Assembly (NCBI RefSeq): GCF_027533845.1
Contig: NZ_JAPZVN010000003.1
Span: 186,001-250,000 of the forward strand
Length of the DNA: 64,000 nucleotides
From: Streptomyces sp. RPT161
GTDB lineage: Bacteria; Actinomycetota; Actinomycetes; Streptomycetales; Streptomycetaceae
Direction of reading: 5' to 3'
Shown here: positions 41,674 through 50,644 of the stretch, one piece after another
Layout: every line of letters starts with the position of its first letter
Numbering within the stretch: position 1 is the first letter of the stretch
Translations under genes and position numbers: made by a program
The notes under the pieces: model-generated
Database searches by the model: none
Told to the model about the DNA's origin: nothing
What the model saw: the letters and a program-made list of their open reading frames with translations, nothing else

Positions 41674-43308
41674 TCACTCGTTCGGCCGCTCGAAGACCGT
41701 CCGTCCGCCGACCACCGTGCGCACGCAGCGCGGCAGGGGCTCGCCCGGAGTGAGATCGGGCAGGCCAGGGGTGCCGGAGCGGGGGTCGGTCGACCAGTTC
41801 GCCACCCGCTCGTCGGGCGCCTGCACCACCAGCTCGCCCGCCCGCCAGAGCGCGTAGTCGGCCGGTGCGCCCGGCACCAGCACCCCGGCGTCGTCCCGCC
41901 GGGCGGCCCGCCAGCCGCCACGGGTGTGCGCGGTGAAGGCGGCACGCACCGAGACCCGGTGCTCGGGCGTGCGGTGGAAGGCGGCAGCGCGCACCGTTCC
42001 CCACGGGTCGAGCGGGGTGACCGGGCTGTCCGAGCCCAGCGCCAGCGGCACCCCGGCCCTGAGCATCGCCGCGTACGGGTTGAGGGTGCGCGCCCGCTCG
42101 GCGCCGAGCCGGGCGGCGTACATCCCGTCCGTACCGCCCCAGGTCGCGTCGAAGGCGGGCTGCACGGAGGCGACCAGGCCGAGGTCGGCGAAGGCCGCGA
42201 TGGTGTCCTGGTCCAGCATCTCGGCGTGCTCCACCCGGTGCCGGGCGGCCCGCACCCGCTCGATGCCCAGCCGCTCGGCGGCGGCCCGCACACCGGCGAT
42301 CACGGCGGTGATCGCCGCGTCACCGATGGCGTGGAACCCGGCCTGCATCCCGGCCTCGGTGCAGGCGCCCACGTGCTGGGCGATCTGCTCCGCGGTCAGA
42401 TACGCGCTGCCGGTGGTGCGGTCGGCGTCGGCGTACGGCCGGTGCAGGCACGCGGTGTGCGAGCCCAGCGCCCCGTCCGCGAACAGGTCACCCGCCGCGC
42501 CCAGCGCGCCGAGGTCACGCACCCGGTCCAGCACGCCGTCGGTGCCGGACAGCGCCGCCTCCGCCCAGTAGGCCAGCACCCGCGGTCCGGGCTCCTCGGC
42601 GGCCAGCCGCAGCAGTGCGGTCAGATCGTCCTCGCCGCTGATCTGCGGTCCCGCGCACTCGTGCAGCGCGCCGATGCCCAGCGAGGCGGCCTCGCGCAGC
42701 GCGGCCCGCTGGGCGGCGCCGCGCTGCTCGGGCGCGATGGCGTCCTGTGCGGCGCGGCGCACCGCGTGGTGGGCGTCCCGGGTCAGCGGCCCCTCGGGGT
42801 GGTAGCCGGTCAGCTTCTCGACACCCGGGACCAGGTCGAGCATCGCGGTGGTGACCACGGCGGAGTGCATGTCCGCGCGGGTCAGGTACAGCGGACGGCC
42901 ACCGGTGGCGGCGTCGAGTTCGGCGCGGGTCGGGGTGCGCGACCCGGGCCAGCGGGCGGCGTCCCAGCCGTGGCCGAGCAGCACCCGGTGCCCGGGGTGC
43001 TCGGCCGCGTAGCCGGTGACCCGGGCCAGCGTGTCGCCTAGGTCGCGGGCGCCGGACAGGTCCAGGCCGGTCAGCGCCAGACCGGTGGCCGTGGCGTGCA
43101 CATGGGCGTCGGTGAACGCCGGGGTGACGAGCGCGCCGTCAAGCGGCACGACCTCGTCCACCGAGTCGGCGAAGCCGTCGGCCGCGCCTTCCGAACCGAT
43201 CCAGGCGACGGTGCCGCCCTCCACGACCATGGCGGTGGCGAAGGGATCGGCGGGGCTGTACACGGTGCCGCCGCGCAGCAGCACGGTGCCCGGGGTGCGC
43301 TCGTTCAT
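41674..43308 (-). CDS. Metal-dependent amidohydrolase (YtcJ-like)
   Basis: A 544-residue amidohydrolase-superfamily enzyme. Metal ligands: HxH in TPAFTDAHVHATATG, HxD-type HAIGDAAITAVI, and RHRVEHAEMLDQDTIAAFADLGL. The last metal-binding Asp lies in LALGSDSPVTPLDPWGTV. This is the exported-hydrolase-like group of Bacillus YtcJ and does not identify the substrate (cyclic amide or carbamate). No signal peptide. ATG 43308 is used, with a weak ribosome-binding region. The downstream AsnC-type regulator gene is transcribed in the same direction, 47 bases upstream of this gene. Confidence 0.88.
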   Translation of the reverse strand: MNERTPGTVLLRGGTVYSPADPFATAMVVEGGTVAWIGSEGAADGFADSVDEVVPLDGALVTPAFTDAHVHATATGLALTGLDLSGARDLGDTLARVTGYAAEHPGHRVLLGHGWDAARWPGSRTPTRAELDAATGGRPLYLTRADMHSAVVTTAMLDLVPGVEKLTGYHPEGPLTRDAHHAVRRAAQDAIAPEQRGAAQRAALREAASLGIGALHECAGPQISGEDDLTALLRLAAEEPGPRVLAYWAEAALSGTDGVLDRVRDLGALGAAGDLFADGALGSHTACLHRPYADADRTTGSAYLTAEQIAQHVGACTEAGMQAGFHAIGDAAITAVIAGVRAAAERLGIERVRAARHRVEHAEMLDQDTIAAFADLGLVASVQPAFDATWGGTDGMYAARLGAERARTLNPYAAMLRAGVPLALGSDSPVTPLDPWGTVRAAAFHRTPEHRVSVRAAFTAHTRGGWRAARRDDAGVLVPGAPADYALWRAGELVVQAPDERVANWSTDPRSGTPGLPDLTPGEPLPRCVRTVVGGRTVFERPNE

Positions 43309-43355
43309 GGTCACCAGTCTGGCGCCCGCGCTGCGCGCGCCTGCGCCAGGGTGGC

Positions 43356-43796
43356 TCACAGATGCGGCGGCCGGGCCTCGTACGGGGTGGACAGCACGAC
43401 GGTGGTACGGGTCGACACGCCCGCCAGGCTGCGGATCCGGGCCAGCAGGTGCTCCAGGGCGCCGGGGGTGGCGACGCGCACCTTGAGGATGTAGTTCTCC
43501 TCACCGGCGACGCTGTGGCACGCCTCGATCTCCGGTACGTCGGCGAGCCGGTCCGCGATGTCGTCGGGCGCGCTGGGGTCGAACGGCGCCACCGAGATGA
43601 ACGCGGTCAGCGGCAGGCCGACGGCTTCCGGGTCTACGATCGCCGCGTAGCCGCGGATCACCCCCCGTTGCTCCAGTCGCCGTACCCGTTGGTGCACCGC
43701 CGAGGTGGACAGGCCGGTGGCCCTGCCCAGGTCGGTGTAGCTCATCCGCCCGTCGGCGACGAGCAATTCCACGATCTGCCGGTCCAACTCCTCCAC
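43356..43796 (-). CDS. Lrp/AsnC-family transcriptional regulator
   Basis: A 146-residue one-domain-plus-RAM regulator of the feast/famine family. The helix-turn-helix is at 5-55 (LDRQIVELLVADGRMSYTDLGRATGLSTSAVHQRVRRLEQRGVI). The RAM effector domain follows (FISVAPFDPSAPDDIADRLADVPEIEACHSVAGEENYILKV). The effector is probably an amino acid. The start is GTG 43796. It is followed by the amidohydrolase gene in the same direction, which it may control. The 213-base spacer to the rightward gene at 44010 is free of other genes. Confidence 0.92.
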   Translation of the reverse strand: MEELDRQIVELLVADGRMSYTDLGRATGLSTSAVHQRVRRLEQRGVIRGYAAIVDPEAVGLPLTAFISVAPFDPSAPDDIADRLADVPEIEACHSVAGEENYILKVRVATPGALEHLLARIRSLAGVSTRTTVVLSTPYEARPPHL

Positions 43797-44009
43797 GACC
43801 GATCAACCTACTGCCACCACGCCGCTCAGGCACAACGAGCGTTACCCATGCGCCCCGTGCGCCCCCTCGTGTGATTAACGCCACAGCCCGTGCCACCGGT
43901 CGTCCCTGGCGTTGCGATTATCGACTGGGGGTGACGGGAAATGCTCAGCTCAGGTCGTGGCCACGGGCCGGGCCGTCCCACCAGAAGGTGTCACAGGGGG
44001 AGATCCACC

Positions 44010-44405
44010 ATGCGTGCAGGCAAGCGGCAACCGGTGCTCGACGAGGACTTCGCCGGGGACGTCACGCAGGACGTCGACGGCGGTGCGGAAGACGACGTCA
44101 CGGAGGCGTTCGGGGACGGGGACGAGGAGATCTACGGGATTTTCCGGGTGCAGTGCCCGGAGTGCGGCCGCCCCATCGCGCTGCTCGCGGACGAGGAGGT
44201 GCTGCCGGAGCACGCTTTGTGCGCGACCCCGTGGAACCCCTTCGGGCTCACGGTGTGCGCGGGTTCCGGCAGCGCCGTCGAGGACGCGGCGCCGGTCGAC
44301 GATGACGGGGCGGACGAGCAGGACGTGGCGTCGCTGCTCACCCTCCCCGAGGGGCTCGACTGGCGGACCCAGCCGTTCTCGCACGCGAACCGGCCCCGGC
44401 GATAA
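44010..44405 (+). CDS. Hypothetical acidic protein with a CPECG zinc-ribbon-like motif
   Basis: A 131-residue soluble protein, strongly acidic at the N-terminus (DEDFAGDVTQDVDGGAEDDV). It has FRVQCPECGRPIALLADEEVLPEHALC: Cys-x2-Cys and a later Cys, consistent with a partial zinc ribbon. The second half is acidic and ends in LDWRTQPFSHANRPRR. I recall similar proteins in Streptomyces near the AsnC gene but no function. CAGGGGGAG is upstream of ATG 44010; an in-frame ATG at 43941 is less well supported. Confidence 0.72.
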   Translation: MRAGKRQPVLDEDFAGDVTQDVDGGAEDDVTEAFGDGDEEIYGIFRVQCPECGRPIALLADEEVLPEHALCATPWNPFGLTVCAGSGSAVEDAAPVDDDGADEQDVASLLTLPEGLDWRTQPFSHANRPRR

Positions 44406-44412
44406 CGGAGTT

Positions 44413-44446
44413 GGGTGGTCCGAGGGCTGCCGTCCTCGGACCACCC
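44413..44446. terminator. Strong hairpin terminator
   Basis: GGGTGGTCCGAGG pairs perfectly with CCTCGGACCACCC (13 bp, 8-base loop). It lies between the CPECG gene and the convergent acyl-CoA dehydrogenase gene. Confidence 0.85.
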
Positions 44447-44494
44447 CAAGCCCGTGGGCGTGCGGCTCCGGGCAGGATCCCGCCGGAAGGGCGC

Positions 44495-45667
44495 CTAGCG
44501 GCTTTCCGGCCCCGCCAAGTGGCGTGCGATGACCATGCGTTGGATCTGGTTGGTGCCCTCGACGATCTGCAGCACCTTCGCCTCGCGCATGTAGCGCTCG
44601 GCGGGGAAGTCGGCCGTATAGCCGTATCCGCCGAGGAGTTGGACCGCGTCGGTGGTCACCCGCATCGCGGTGTCCGTGCAGTACAGCTTGGCCATCGCCG
44701 CCTGCTTGCCGAACGGCCGACCGGCGTCCCGCAGCCGGGCGGCGGTCAGGTAGAGCGCCCGGCCCGCCTCGATGCCGGTCGCCATGTCGGCGAGCAGGAA
44801 CCGCAGGCCCTGGAAGTCCACCAGCGGGCGCCCGAACTGCTGACGCTCCGCGGTGAAGGCCAGCGCCTCGTCAAGGGCGGCCTGTGCGACGCCGATGGCG
44901 CAGGCCGCGATGCCCAGGCGGCCGGAGTCCAGAGCGGACAGGGCGATGGTGAAGCCCTGGCCCTCCTCGCCGATCCGCCGGGCGTCCGGCACCCGTACGC
45001 CGTCGAAGTGCAGCTGGGCGGTGGGCGAGCCCTTGAGCCCCATCTTCCGCTCCGGCGCGGCGGCGCTGAGCCCCTCCGCGTCGCCCGGCACCAGGAACGC
45101 GGTGATGCCCCGCGGACCCTCGCCACCGGTGCGGGCCAGCACGGTGTAGAAGTCGGCCACCCCGCCGTGGGTGATCCATGCCTTCGTGCCGTTGATCACC
45201 CACTCGCCACCGTCGCGCACCGCACGGGTGCGCAGGCTCGCGGCATCGGAGCCGGAGGCCGGTTCGGAGAGGCAGTACGCGCCGAGCAGTGAGCCGCCGA
45301 GCATCGCCGGGAGGTGTTCGCCGCGCTGCTCCTTGGTGCCGAACTGGGCGACGGCGTGGCAGGCCAGGGTGTGCACGCTGGTGCCGAGGCCCACGGTGAG
45401 CCGGGCCGCCGCGAGTTCCTCGAGCACCTGGAGGTACACCTCGTACGGCTGCTCACCGCCGCCGTACTCCTCCGGGTACGGCAGGCCGAGCAGACCGGCG
45501 GCACCGATGGTGGCGAAGGTGTCGCGGGGGAAGCTTCCCGCGTCCTCCTCCTCGGCGGCCCGGGGCCGGATCTCCCGCGCGGCGAGCTCGCGGGTGAGTC
45601 CGAGAAGATCGCGGGCCTCCTCGGTGGGCAGTTGTCGTTCGACCGGCTGCGGGCCGTCGTATGGCAT
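44495..45667 (-). CDS. Acyl-CoA dehydrogenase
   Basis: A 390-residue FAD enzyme of fatty-acid or branched-chain acyl-CoA oxidation. Motifs: AYCLSEPASGSDAASL, WVINGTKAWITHGG, ALDSGRLGIAACAIGVAQAALDEA (FAD and CoA sites), QLLGGYGYTADFPAERYMREAK and the catalytic base Glu in IVEGTNQIQRMVIARHLAG. Full family length. GGGAGGAG precedes the ATG. The exact chain-length specificity cannot be read from sequence. It stands alone between a strong terminator and a divergent lipoprotein gene. Confidence 0.95.
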   Translation of the reverse strand: MPYDGPQPVERQLPTEEARDLLGLTRELAAREIRPRAAEEEDAGSFPRDTFATIGAAGLLGLPYPEEYGGGEQPYEVYLQVLEELAAARLTVGLGTSVHTLACHAVAQFGTKEQRGEHLPAMLGGSLLGAYCLSEPASGSDAASLRTRAVRDGGEWVINGTKAWITHGGVADFYTVLARTGGEGPRGITAFLVPGDAEGLSAAAPERKMGLKGSPTAQLHFDGVRVPDARRIGEEGQGFTIALSALDSGRLGIAACAIGVAQAALDEALAFTAERQQFGRPLVDFQGLRFLLADMATGIEAGRALYLTAARLRDAGRPFGKQAAMAKLYCTDTAMRVTTDAVQLLGGYGYTADFPAERYMREAKVLQIVEGTNQIQRMVIARHLAGPESR

Positions 45668-46070
45668 GGCGGCGCTCCTCCCTGTCGGGCGGGTCGGCGG
45701 CGGACGCAGGGGGGTGGCCGACGCCGCCGCGATGGATTACCCAATGCCGATGATCGCCCACCGGGTTACGGTCGTGGCTGATCAGCGGCCTGTGGCGGTT
45801 GGAGTATGCCCGATCAGGGGCCGTCCGTCACGGGGTGTGGACCACGCCCCACAGCTCCCGGCCCGGGTGACTTCCCAGCTGGCGGGCACCGCGACGGGAT
45901 CCACCCACTATCTGATAAACCGCCAGTTAACTGCGGGGGGCGGCTCCGGCGTACGATGGCCCGCCGTTACCGGTACGGGGGCGCGGCGTCGCACCGGCCG
46001 GTTCCGGACAACAGCCGGCGGGCAGTCTTGGAACGGTCCGATCCGCCCGGCCGGGAGGGGAAAAGTCACC
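45668..46070. other. Intergenic region between acyl-CoA dehydrogenase and lipoprotein genes
   Basis: About 400 bases without a supported gene. It contains the 10-bp palindrome CAGTTAACTG (45924-45933) just after TATCTGATAAAC, a low-GC stretch that probably belongs to the promoter of the lipoprotein gene. Confidence 0.45.
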
Positions 46071-46751
46071 GTGCCCACCACCATCCGCCGCTCGCTGCTG
46101 GTCCTGGCATCAGCGCTGCTGCTCGCGTCCTGTTCCGGCTCGAAGGGGTCAACTGGCCAGCAGGACAACGGCAACAAGGGCGCGCCGCCGTCCGCGGCTG
46201 CCCCGTCCGGCGCCAGTGGCTCGATCCCGCAGGGTCCGGGCCCACAGCCCGCCTACCGAGTACAGCCACAGCCCGCCCCGGGGTCGTGCCACTTCCGCTA
46301 CGAGCACAACCAGCCGCTGCCCGACCCGTCCTGCACGCCGGGCGCGCTCAACCCCAAGGTCACCCAGGCGACTTTGGCCTCCACCATCTGCCGCTCCGGC
46401 TACACCTCCGGCATCCGGCCACCGGTGAGCATCACCAGCCGCGAGAAGGAGGCCAACGCCAAGTCCTACGGCTACACCCAGTCGCTGCGCGACGCGGAGT
46501 ACGACCACCTGGTCAGTCTGGAACTCGGCGGTGACCCGAACGACGCCCGCAACCTGTGGGTCGAGCCCCCGTCCCCGGGCCACACTCCCGGCTCGGGCCC
46601 CAACAACGACAAGGACAAGGTGGAGGCCCGACTGCACAGCGCCGTCTGCAGGAACCAGGTAACCCTGTCCGCCGCCCAACAGGCGATCGCCCACGACTGG
46701 ACGACGGCGGAGCAGGTCCTGGGCATCACGAAGAGCAGCCAGCAGAAGTAG
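46071..46751 (+). CDS. Secreted lipoprotein with an HNH-nuclease-like motif
   Basis: A 226-residue exported protein. Lipobox LLASC (Cys21) after a hydrophobic signal (VPTTIRRSLLVLASALL), then a Pro/Gln/Ser linker to about residue 75. The globular part holds STICRSGYTSGIRPP and EYDHLVSLELGGDPNDARNLWVEPPSP, with the DHLVSLELGG-x-NLW pattern of HNH-type nucleases (Asp-His and Asn), followed by NDKDKVEARLHSAVC. The canonical third His is not obvious, so catalysis is uncertain. GTG 46071 has GGGAGGGG upstream. It would sit on the outer face of the membrane, where it might cut extracellular DNA. Confidence 0.78.
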   Translation: MPTTIRRSLLVLASALLLASCSGSKGSTGQQDNGNKGAPPSAAAPSGASGSIPQGPGPQPAYRVQPQPAPGSCHFRYEHNQPLPDPSCTPGALNPKVTQATLASTICRSGYTSGIRPPVSITSREKEANAKSYGYTQSLRDAEYDHLVSLELGGDPNDARNLWVEPPSPGHTPGSGPNNDKDKVEARLHSAVCRNQVTLSAAQQAIAHDWTTAEQVLGITKSSQQK

Positions 46752-46819
46752 CGCCCGCGGCAAGCGGGTTGACGCTGCTGACGCACCCGCCGGCTTGGCG
46801 CCCAGCCATGGCCGGCGGC

Positions 46820-47407
46820 TCAGCCCTTGGGGTCGAGCCAGTCGAAAAGCGACCGGTAGAGCCGCTGGACCGGTGCGGGGCGGTCGTCGCCGTAAAGGTC
46901 GTCGGCGACGGGGTAGCCCCTGGCGTTGAGCAGGTGGGTGAGCATCCGGTAGGAGGGCCGCGTCCCGGCCAGGGTGTCCGGGTCGATCCCAAGGTGTGTT
47001 CCCGGCACGCTGGGGAGCAGGCTGTCCCGCTCGTAGACGGGGTCCAGGGAGACGATCAGCCAGCGGCCCGTACGCCGCTCGGCGCGGTACAGGAGCCGTG
47101 CGTGTGAGGTGAGGTCCGCCTCGACGCCGTTGAGTTCGCCACGCATGTGGATGGCGGCGGCGACCTCCCCCACGGCCTTCGCGCCGAGAACGTCCACGAC
47201 GGGCGGGCCGAGGGTGTGGGTCGCGCTGTCACCGCGGGCGGCCATCTCCCGCGAGGCGGCCACGAAGTCGGCGCCGCTGCCGCGAAACCAGCTGAGGCGG
47301 ATGGCCGCGTCAGCCGCCAGGCACTCCCCCATCTGCGACCACCAGCCCCGATCGCGGCTTCGGCGCTCGTGCAGGATCAGCTGTGACACCTCGGTGACGT
47401 CGTCCAT
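46820..47407 (-). CDS. SnoaL-like (NTF2-fold) protein
   Basis: A 195-residue protein with the cone-shaped alpha+beta barrel expected of SnoaL/NTF2-like families: EVSQLILHERRSRDRGWWSQMGECLAADAAIRLSWFRGSG, and VAAAIHMRGELNGVEADLTSHARLLYRAERRTGRWLIVSLDPVYERD. It has a long C-terminal extension (140-195). The family includes cyclases, isomerases and ligand-binding proteins, so no reaction can be given. AGAAAGGTC precedes the ATG. It lies downstream of the cupin gene and is transcribed in the opposite direction to MarR, possibly in the same operon. Confidence 0.7.
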   Translation of the reverse strand: MDDVTEVSQLILHERRSRDRGWWSQMGECLAADAAIRLSWFRGSGADFVAASREMAARGDSATHTLGPPVVDVLGAKAVGEVAAAIHMRGELNGVEADLTSHARLLYRAERRTGRWLIVSLDPVYERDSLLPSVPGTHLGIDPDTLAGTRPSYRMLTHLLNARGYPVADDLYGDDRPAPVQRLYRSLFDWLDPKG

Positions 47408-47465
47408 GAGCGGACCTTTCTGCTGGACGGAGGCGCGGCGGCGGCCCTGCCGTGGAGGATTTGGC

Positions 47466-47840
47466 TCACTGTGCCCAGGGCGGCGGGAAGGTGGTGCCGC
47501 CGACGGTGGCGTTCATACCGGCCGATGTGACCGCCGTGACCGCCGCCGGGGCGTGCGTTGAGGCGTTGCGCAGTCGCAGGACGGAGCGGGCGGGGACGAT
47601 GACGGCATCGCCCGGCCCGGCGAGGACCTCCTCGCCCGCGACGCTGGCCGACACCTCGCCGTCGAGGACGACGAACACCTCTTCGCGGTCCATGTGGTGC
47701 GGTTCGCTTTGTGCGCCCGGCGCCAACTCCAGCGACCAGACGGCCAGTTCGGTGCTGCCCCGGGAGGGCACGGCCAGCGGACGGAAGGTGAAGCCGTCAC
47801 GGTCGAAGACCGGCGCACCGGCGAGGGTGGACAGGGGCAT
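47466..47840 (-). CDS. Cupin-domain protein
   Basis: A 124-residue single cupin. Motif 1 is QSEPHHMDREEVFVVLDGEV (metal-binding His-His and Glu), and motif 2 is GDAVIVPARSVLRLRN, which has no His in the usual place and so probably gives weak or no metal binding. ELAVWSLELAPG is the strand before motif 1. GGAGGAGCGTC precedes ATG 47840. It is divergent from a MarR gene, with two TTGAC palindromes in the spacer, and probably under that regulator. It may be an oxygenase-like or sugar-binding protein. Confidence 0.86.
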   Translation of the reverse strand: MPLSTLAGAPVFDRDGFTFRPLAVPSRGSTELAVWSLELAPGAQSEPHHMDREEVFVVLDGEVSASVAGEEVLAGPGDAVIVPARSVLRLRNASTHAPAAVTAVTSAGMNATVGGTTFPPPWAQ

Positions 47841-47861
47841 GACGCTCCTCCAGGGGATATA

Positions 47862-47922
47862 GTCAACCTGATTGACCACTTCACACTATGCCGCAGCCAC
47901 GGACAGGTCAATGCGGTTGACC
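47862..47922. promoter_or_regulatory. Two MarR operators between cupin and marR genes
   Basis: GTCAA-CCTGA-TTGAC (47862-47876) and GGTCAA-TGCGG-TTGACC (47906-47922). Both are inverted repeats with 5-base spacers, and their centres are 45 bases apart. One is close to each divergent start. They share the TTGAC half-site, so one regulator can bind both. Confidence 0.78.
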
Positions 47923-47938
47923 AATTGAAGGAGACGCC

Positions 47939-48424
47939 GTGCCGTCCAACCCCGACCTCGCCGATCGCCGCCCGGGACAGGTGCCCCTGCTGCTGGCCAT
48001 CGCCTACCGGGCGATGACCGACCACTTCCACAGCCGCCTGACCGAACTCGGACGCGAACCGCTACGTCCCGCGCACGGCTACACCTTCCGCTACCTCGCC
48101 GCCCACCCGGGCGCCACCACAGTCGACCTCGCCGCCCATCTGGGCATCACCAAGCAGGCCGCCTCCAAGGCCGTCGCCGAGCTCCAGGACTGGGGCTACG
48201 TGCGACGCCAACCCCACCCCGTCGACAAACGGGCACAGTCGCTCGCCCTCACCGAACGCGGCCACGAGTACGTGCGCCTGGCCGACCGGCTGTGGGCGGA
48301 GGTGGAACAGCGGTTCGCCGACATCATCGGCCCCGACCGCCTCGCCGCACTCGACCAGGACCTGCGCGCCTACATCGACCACGTCTACGGCGACCAGCCC
48401 GTCCCGTTCCGCCCGGTGTGGTGA
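47939..48424 (+). CDS. MarR-family transcriptional regulator
   Basis: A 161-residue winged-helix repressor. Helix-turn-helix and wing are at 58-105 (GATTVDLAAHLGITKQAASKAVAELQDWGYVRRQPHPVDKRAQSLALTERG), and dimerisation helices are at both ends. The start is GTG 47939, with AAGGAG upstream. It is divergent from the cupin gene, and two TTGAC palindromes lie between. The ligand is probably a small aromatic compound, as for most MarR proteins, which is family-level knowledge only. Confidence 0.92.
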   Translation: MPSNPDLADRRPGQVPLLLAIAYRAMTDHFHSRLTELGREPLRPAHGYTFRYLAAHPGATTVDLAAHLGITKQAASKAVAELQDWGYVRRQPHPVDKRAQSLALTERGHEYVRLADRLWAEVEQRFADIIGPDRLAALDQDLRAYIDHVYGDQPVPFRPVW

Positions 48425-48906
48425 GCGCACCGGCAACGCCAGCGCGGTCAGCGCACCCGGAGCCGCAGACGCCCTGGCCGCCCGGCGAGCCGCACCGGCC
48501 CTGTCCGACCCCGTCGCCGACTGCTCCCGTTACGCCGCCTTCGGCGAGACCAACTCCGAAGTCGCCGACGTGCCCGCCAAGTTCGACGAAGTCGTGGCCT
48601 ACGAGCCTGTACGGCCCCACGCACGGACGCCACCCGGAACGGCCCATTGGGGCGAAAGCCTCACACCGAGATGAGCCGGAGCGAAAAGTCGCATATGTTC
48701 CTTGGTGGTTGCCGGACAACCCGCGTCATCCGCCAGTGAACCGACGTCGGCGAGCCCCCGCGTTCGAGGGTGTCGCAGCTACGCGCGAAACCGATCCACA
48801 GGCCCCCGCGTACCCGGGGCCCGGAGCGATGCCACGTTGCCGGCGGACCCCGCGGCCTGGTGAGTGGCGGTTGGACCGCCACTTTCCCGAGCGAAGGAGT
48901 GTCCCC
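48425..48906. other. Intergenic region with a possible decayed reading frame
   Basis: No supported gene in 480 bases. One + frame ending at the stop at 48674 (DALAARRAAPALSDPV, then CSRYAAFGETNSEVADVPAK) has protein-like composition and Streptomyces codon bias, but no start codon with a ribosome-binding site and no recognised family. It may be a gene remnant. The rest upstream of 48907 should hold the lipoprotein promoter. Confidence 0.3.
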
Positions 48907-50454
48907 ATGCGCACGAGGCTCAGTTCGGCCCTGGCGATCCTGGCGGCGAGCGTCCTGGCGTCGATCACCGGCTGCTCAGCGGGCGGGGTACAGGAAGAGG
49001 CGGCGGTGAGTCCGGTCCGCGCGTCGAAACCGGCGGCCGACTCGGTCGGCGGCCCCGCACGGACACAGTCGGTGGTCCGCCCGCCGGGGTTGGCGCAGGG
49101 CCAGGAACGTACGGTCGTCCAGGCCCCCGCACTGCCCGGAGCACAGCCGATCTCCGGAAACGACCGGGTCTACACCGCCGACCAGGACTCCAACACGGTG
49201 AGCGTGATCAATCCGGCGACGAGCACGGTCCTCGGCACCATAGCCCTCGGCCAGCCGCGGATGGCTCCCGCCGCGGACGTGCTGGGAGCCATGTACCACG
49301 GTGAGATCGACGTGCACGGCCTCGGCTTCTCCCGGGACGGGAAGTGGCTCGACGTCGTAGATGTAACCAGCAACGCCGTCCACGTCATCGACACCGCCAC
49401 CAACAAGGTCGTCCGCACCGTCTACCTCGGCCGGGCGCCGCATGAGGGATTCTTCTCGCCCGACGGCACCCGGCTGTGGGTGGCGGTGCGCGGCCAGGAC
49501 TACGTCTCGGTGATCGACTGGCAGGCCGGCCGGGAGGTCGATCGCATCCACACCGAGGACGGACCGTCGAAGGTGGTCTTCAGCCCTGACGGCAGACTCG
49601 CCTACGTCAACCACTTGCGCGCCCTGGTGCTCGACGTGATCGACGTGGGCTCCCGGCGGGTCATCAGGCGCGTGCCCATCCCCGCCGAGGCCGGCGAGTC
49701 GTCCGACGAGGCGATCTCCCCCGACGGGCGGGAGATCTGGCTCGGCATGCCTACCAACGGCCGCACCACCGCCGTGCTCAACGCCGCCACCTACAAGGTC
49801 GAGGCGGTACTGCGCACCGGACCGCGCACCAACCACCCCAACTTCGCCACGGTCGGCGGCATCGACTATGCCTACCAGACCGTGGGCGGCCTCAACGAGA
49901 CCCTGGTGTACCGCCGGTCGCACAACGGAACCCCGCCGACGCTGGTCAAGACCATCCACAACCATGGCTACGGATCCCACGGCATCTGGCCGAGCCCCGA
50001 CAACACCCGGATGTACGTGGCCCTGCAGAATTCCGACGCGGTCGACGTCATCGACACCAGAACGATGTCCGTCATCACGACACTGCCCGTCGGCCAGTCG
50101 CCGATGGCGCTGGTGTACGTGGCCCGCAGCGCACCGGCCACCACGACGCAGAACCTGGGCCGACAGGGTTTGGGCATGCGGACCGAGCACCTTCCCGTGC
50201 AGGCCCCCGGTACCTCCGGCAAGGGAACGGCCCTGATCCGGGCGCTTCCCGGCATCGACGAGGTCACCATCGGCGCCACCGGGCTGCCACCCAACCGGAC
50301 GTTCACCGCCTATGCCGTCGAGGGCAGCCGCAGGACGGCGCTGATGTCGGTGGTGAGCAACGAGTTCGGCAACATCGACGAGGGCCTGTCCTACTCGTAC
50401 TTCTTCACCAACCACTACACCTCGGTCATCCTCCGGGCAGGCCTTCCGAGCTGA
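48907..50454 (+). CDS. YVTN beta-propeller lipoprotein
   Basis: A 515-residue exported lipoprotein with lipobox SITGC (Cys near residue 23). From about residue 85 to 410 there are YVTN-type beta-propeller blades of about 42 residues, each with patterns such as NDRVYTADQDSNTVSVINPATSTVLGTI, DVTSNAVHVIDTATNKVVRTVYLGRAP, VRGQDYVSVIDWQAGREVD and LQNSDAVDVIDTRTMSVITTLPVGQSPM. A beta-sandwich C-terminal region follows (TIGATGLPPNRTFTAYAVEG). It binds ligands or proteins outside the cell; the exact role is unknown. GAAGGAGTG precedes the ATG. Confidence 0.9.
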   Translation: MRTRLSSALAILAASVLASITGCSAGGVQEEAAVSPVRASKPAADSVGGPARTQSVVRPPGLAQGQERTVVQAPALPGAQPISGNDRVYTADQDSNTVSVINPATSTVLGTIALGQPRMAPAADVLGAMYHGEIDVHGLGFSRDGKWLDVVDVTSNAVHVIDTATNKVVRTVYLGRAPHEGFFSPDGTRLWVAVRGQDYVSVIDWQAGREVDRIHTEDGPSKVVFSPDGRLAYVNHLRALVLDVIDVGSRRVIRRVPIPAEAGESSDEAISPDGREIWLGMPTNGRTTAVLNAATYKVEAVLRTGPRTNHPNFATVGGIDYAYQTVGGLNETLVYRRSHNGTPPTLVKTIHNHGYGSHGIWPSPDNTRMYVALQNSDAVDVIDTRTMSVITTLPVGQSPMALVYVARSAPATTTQNLGRQGLGMRTEHLPVQAPGTSGKGTALIRALPGIDEVTIGATGLPPNRTFTAYAVEGSRRTALMSVVSNEFGNIDEGLSYSYFFTNHYTSVILRAGLPS

Positions 50455-50644
50455 CTGCCTCCCGTGGACAGGCAGGCTGCATCGGCGAACAGGCCGTGGC
50501 CACCCGAAGGGCTGGCGCCTCCTACGCCAACTCCGCTGCAACGCCGAACAGATCATCGGCATCGTGAGGACCGTCGTCGTCCTTCGCGGACGCCCTACAG
50601 AAAGCGACGATTTACGGAAGGATCGCGAGGTTTCCAGGTTGCCG

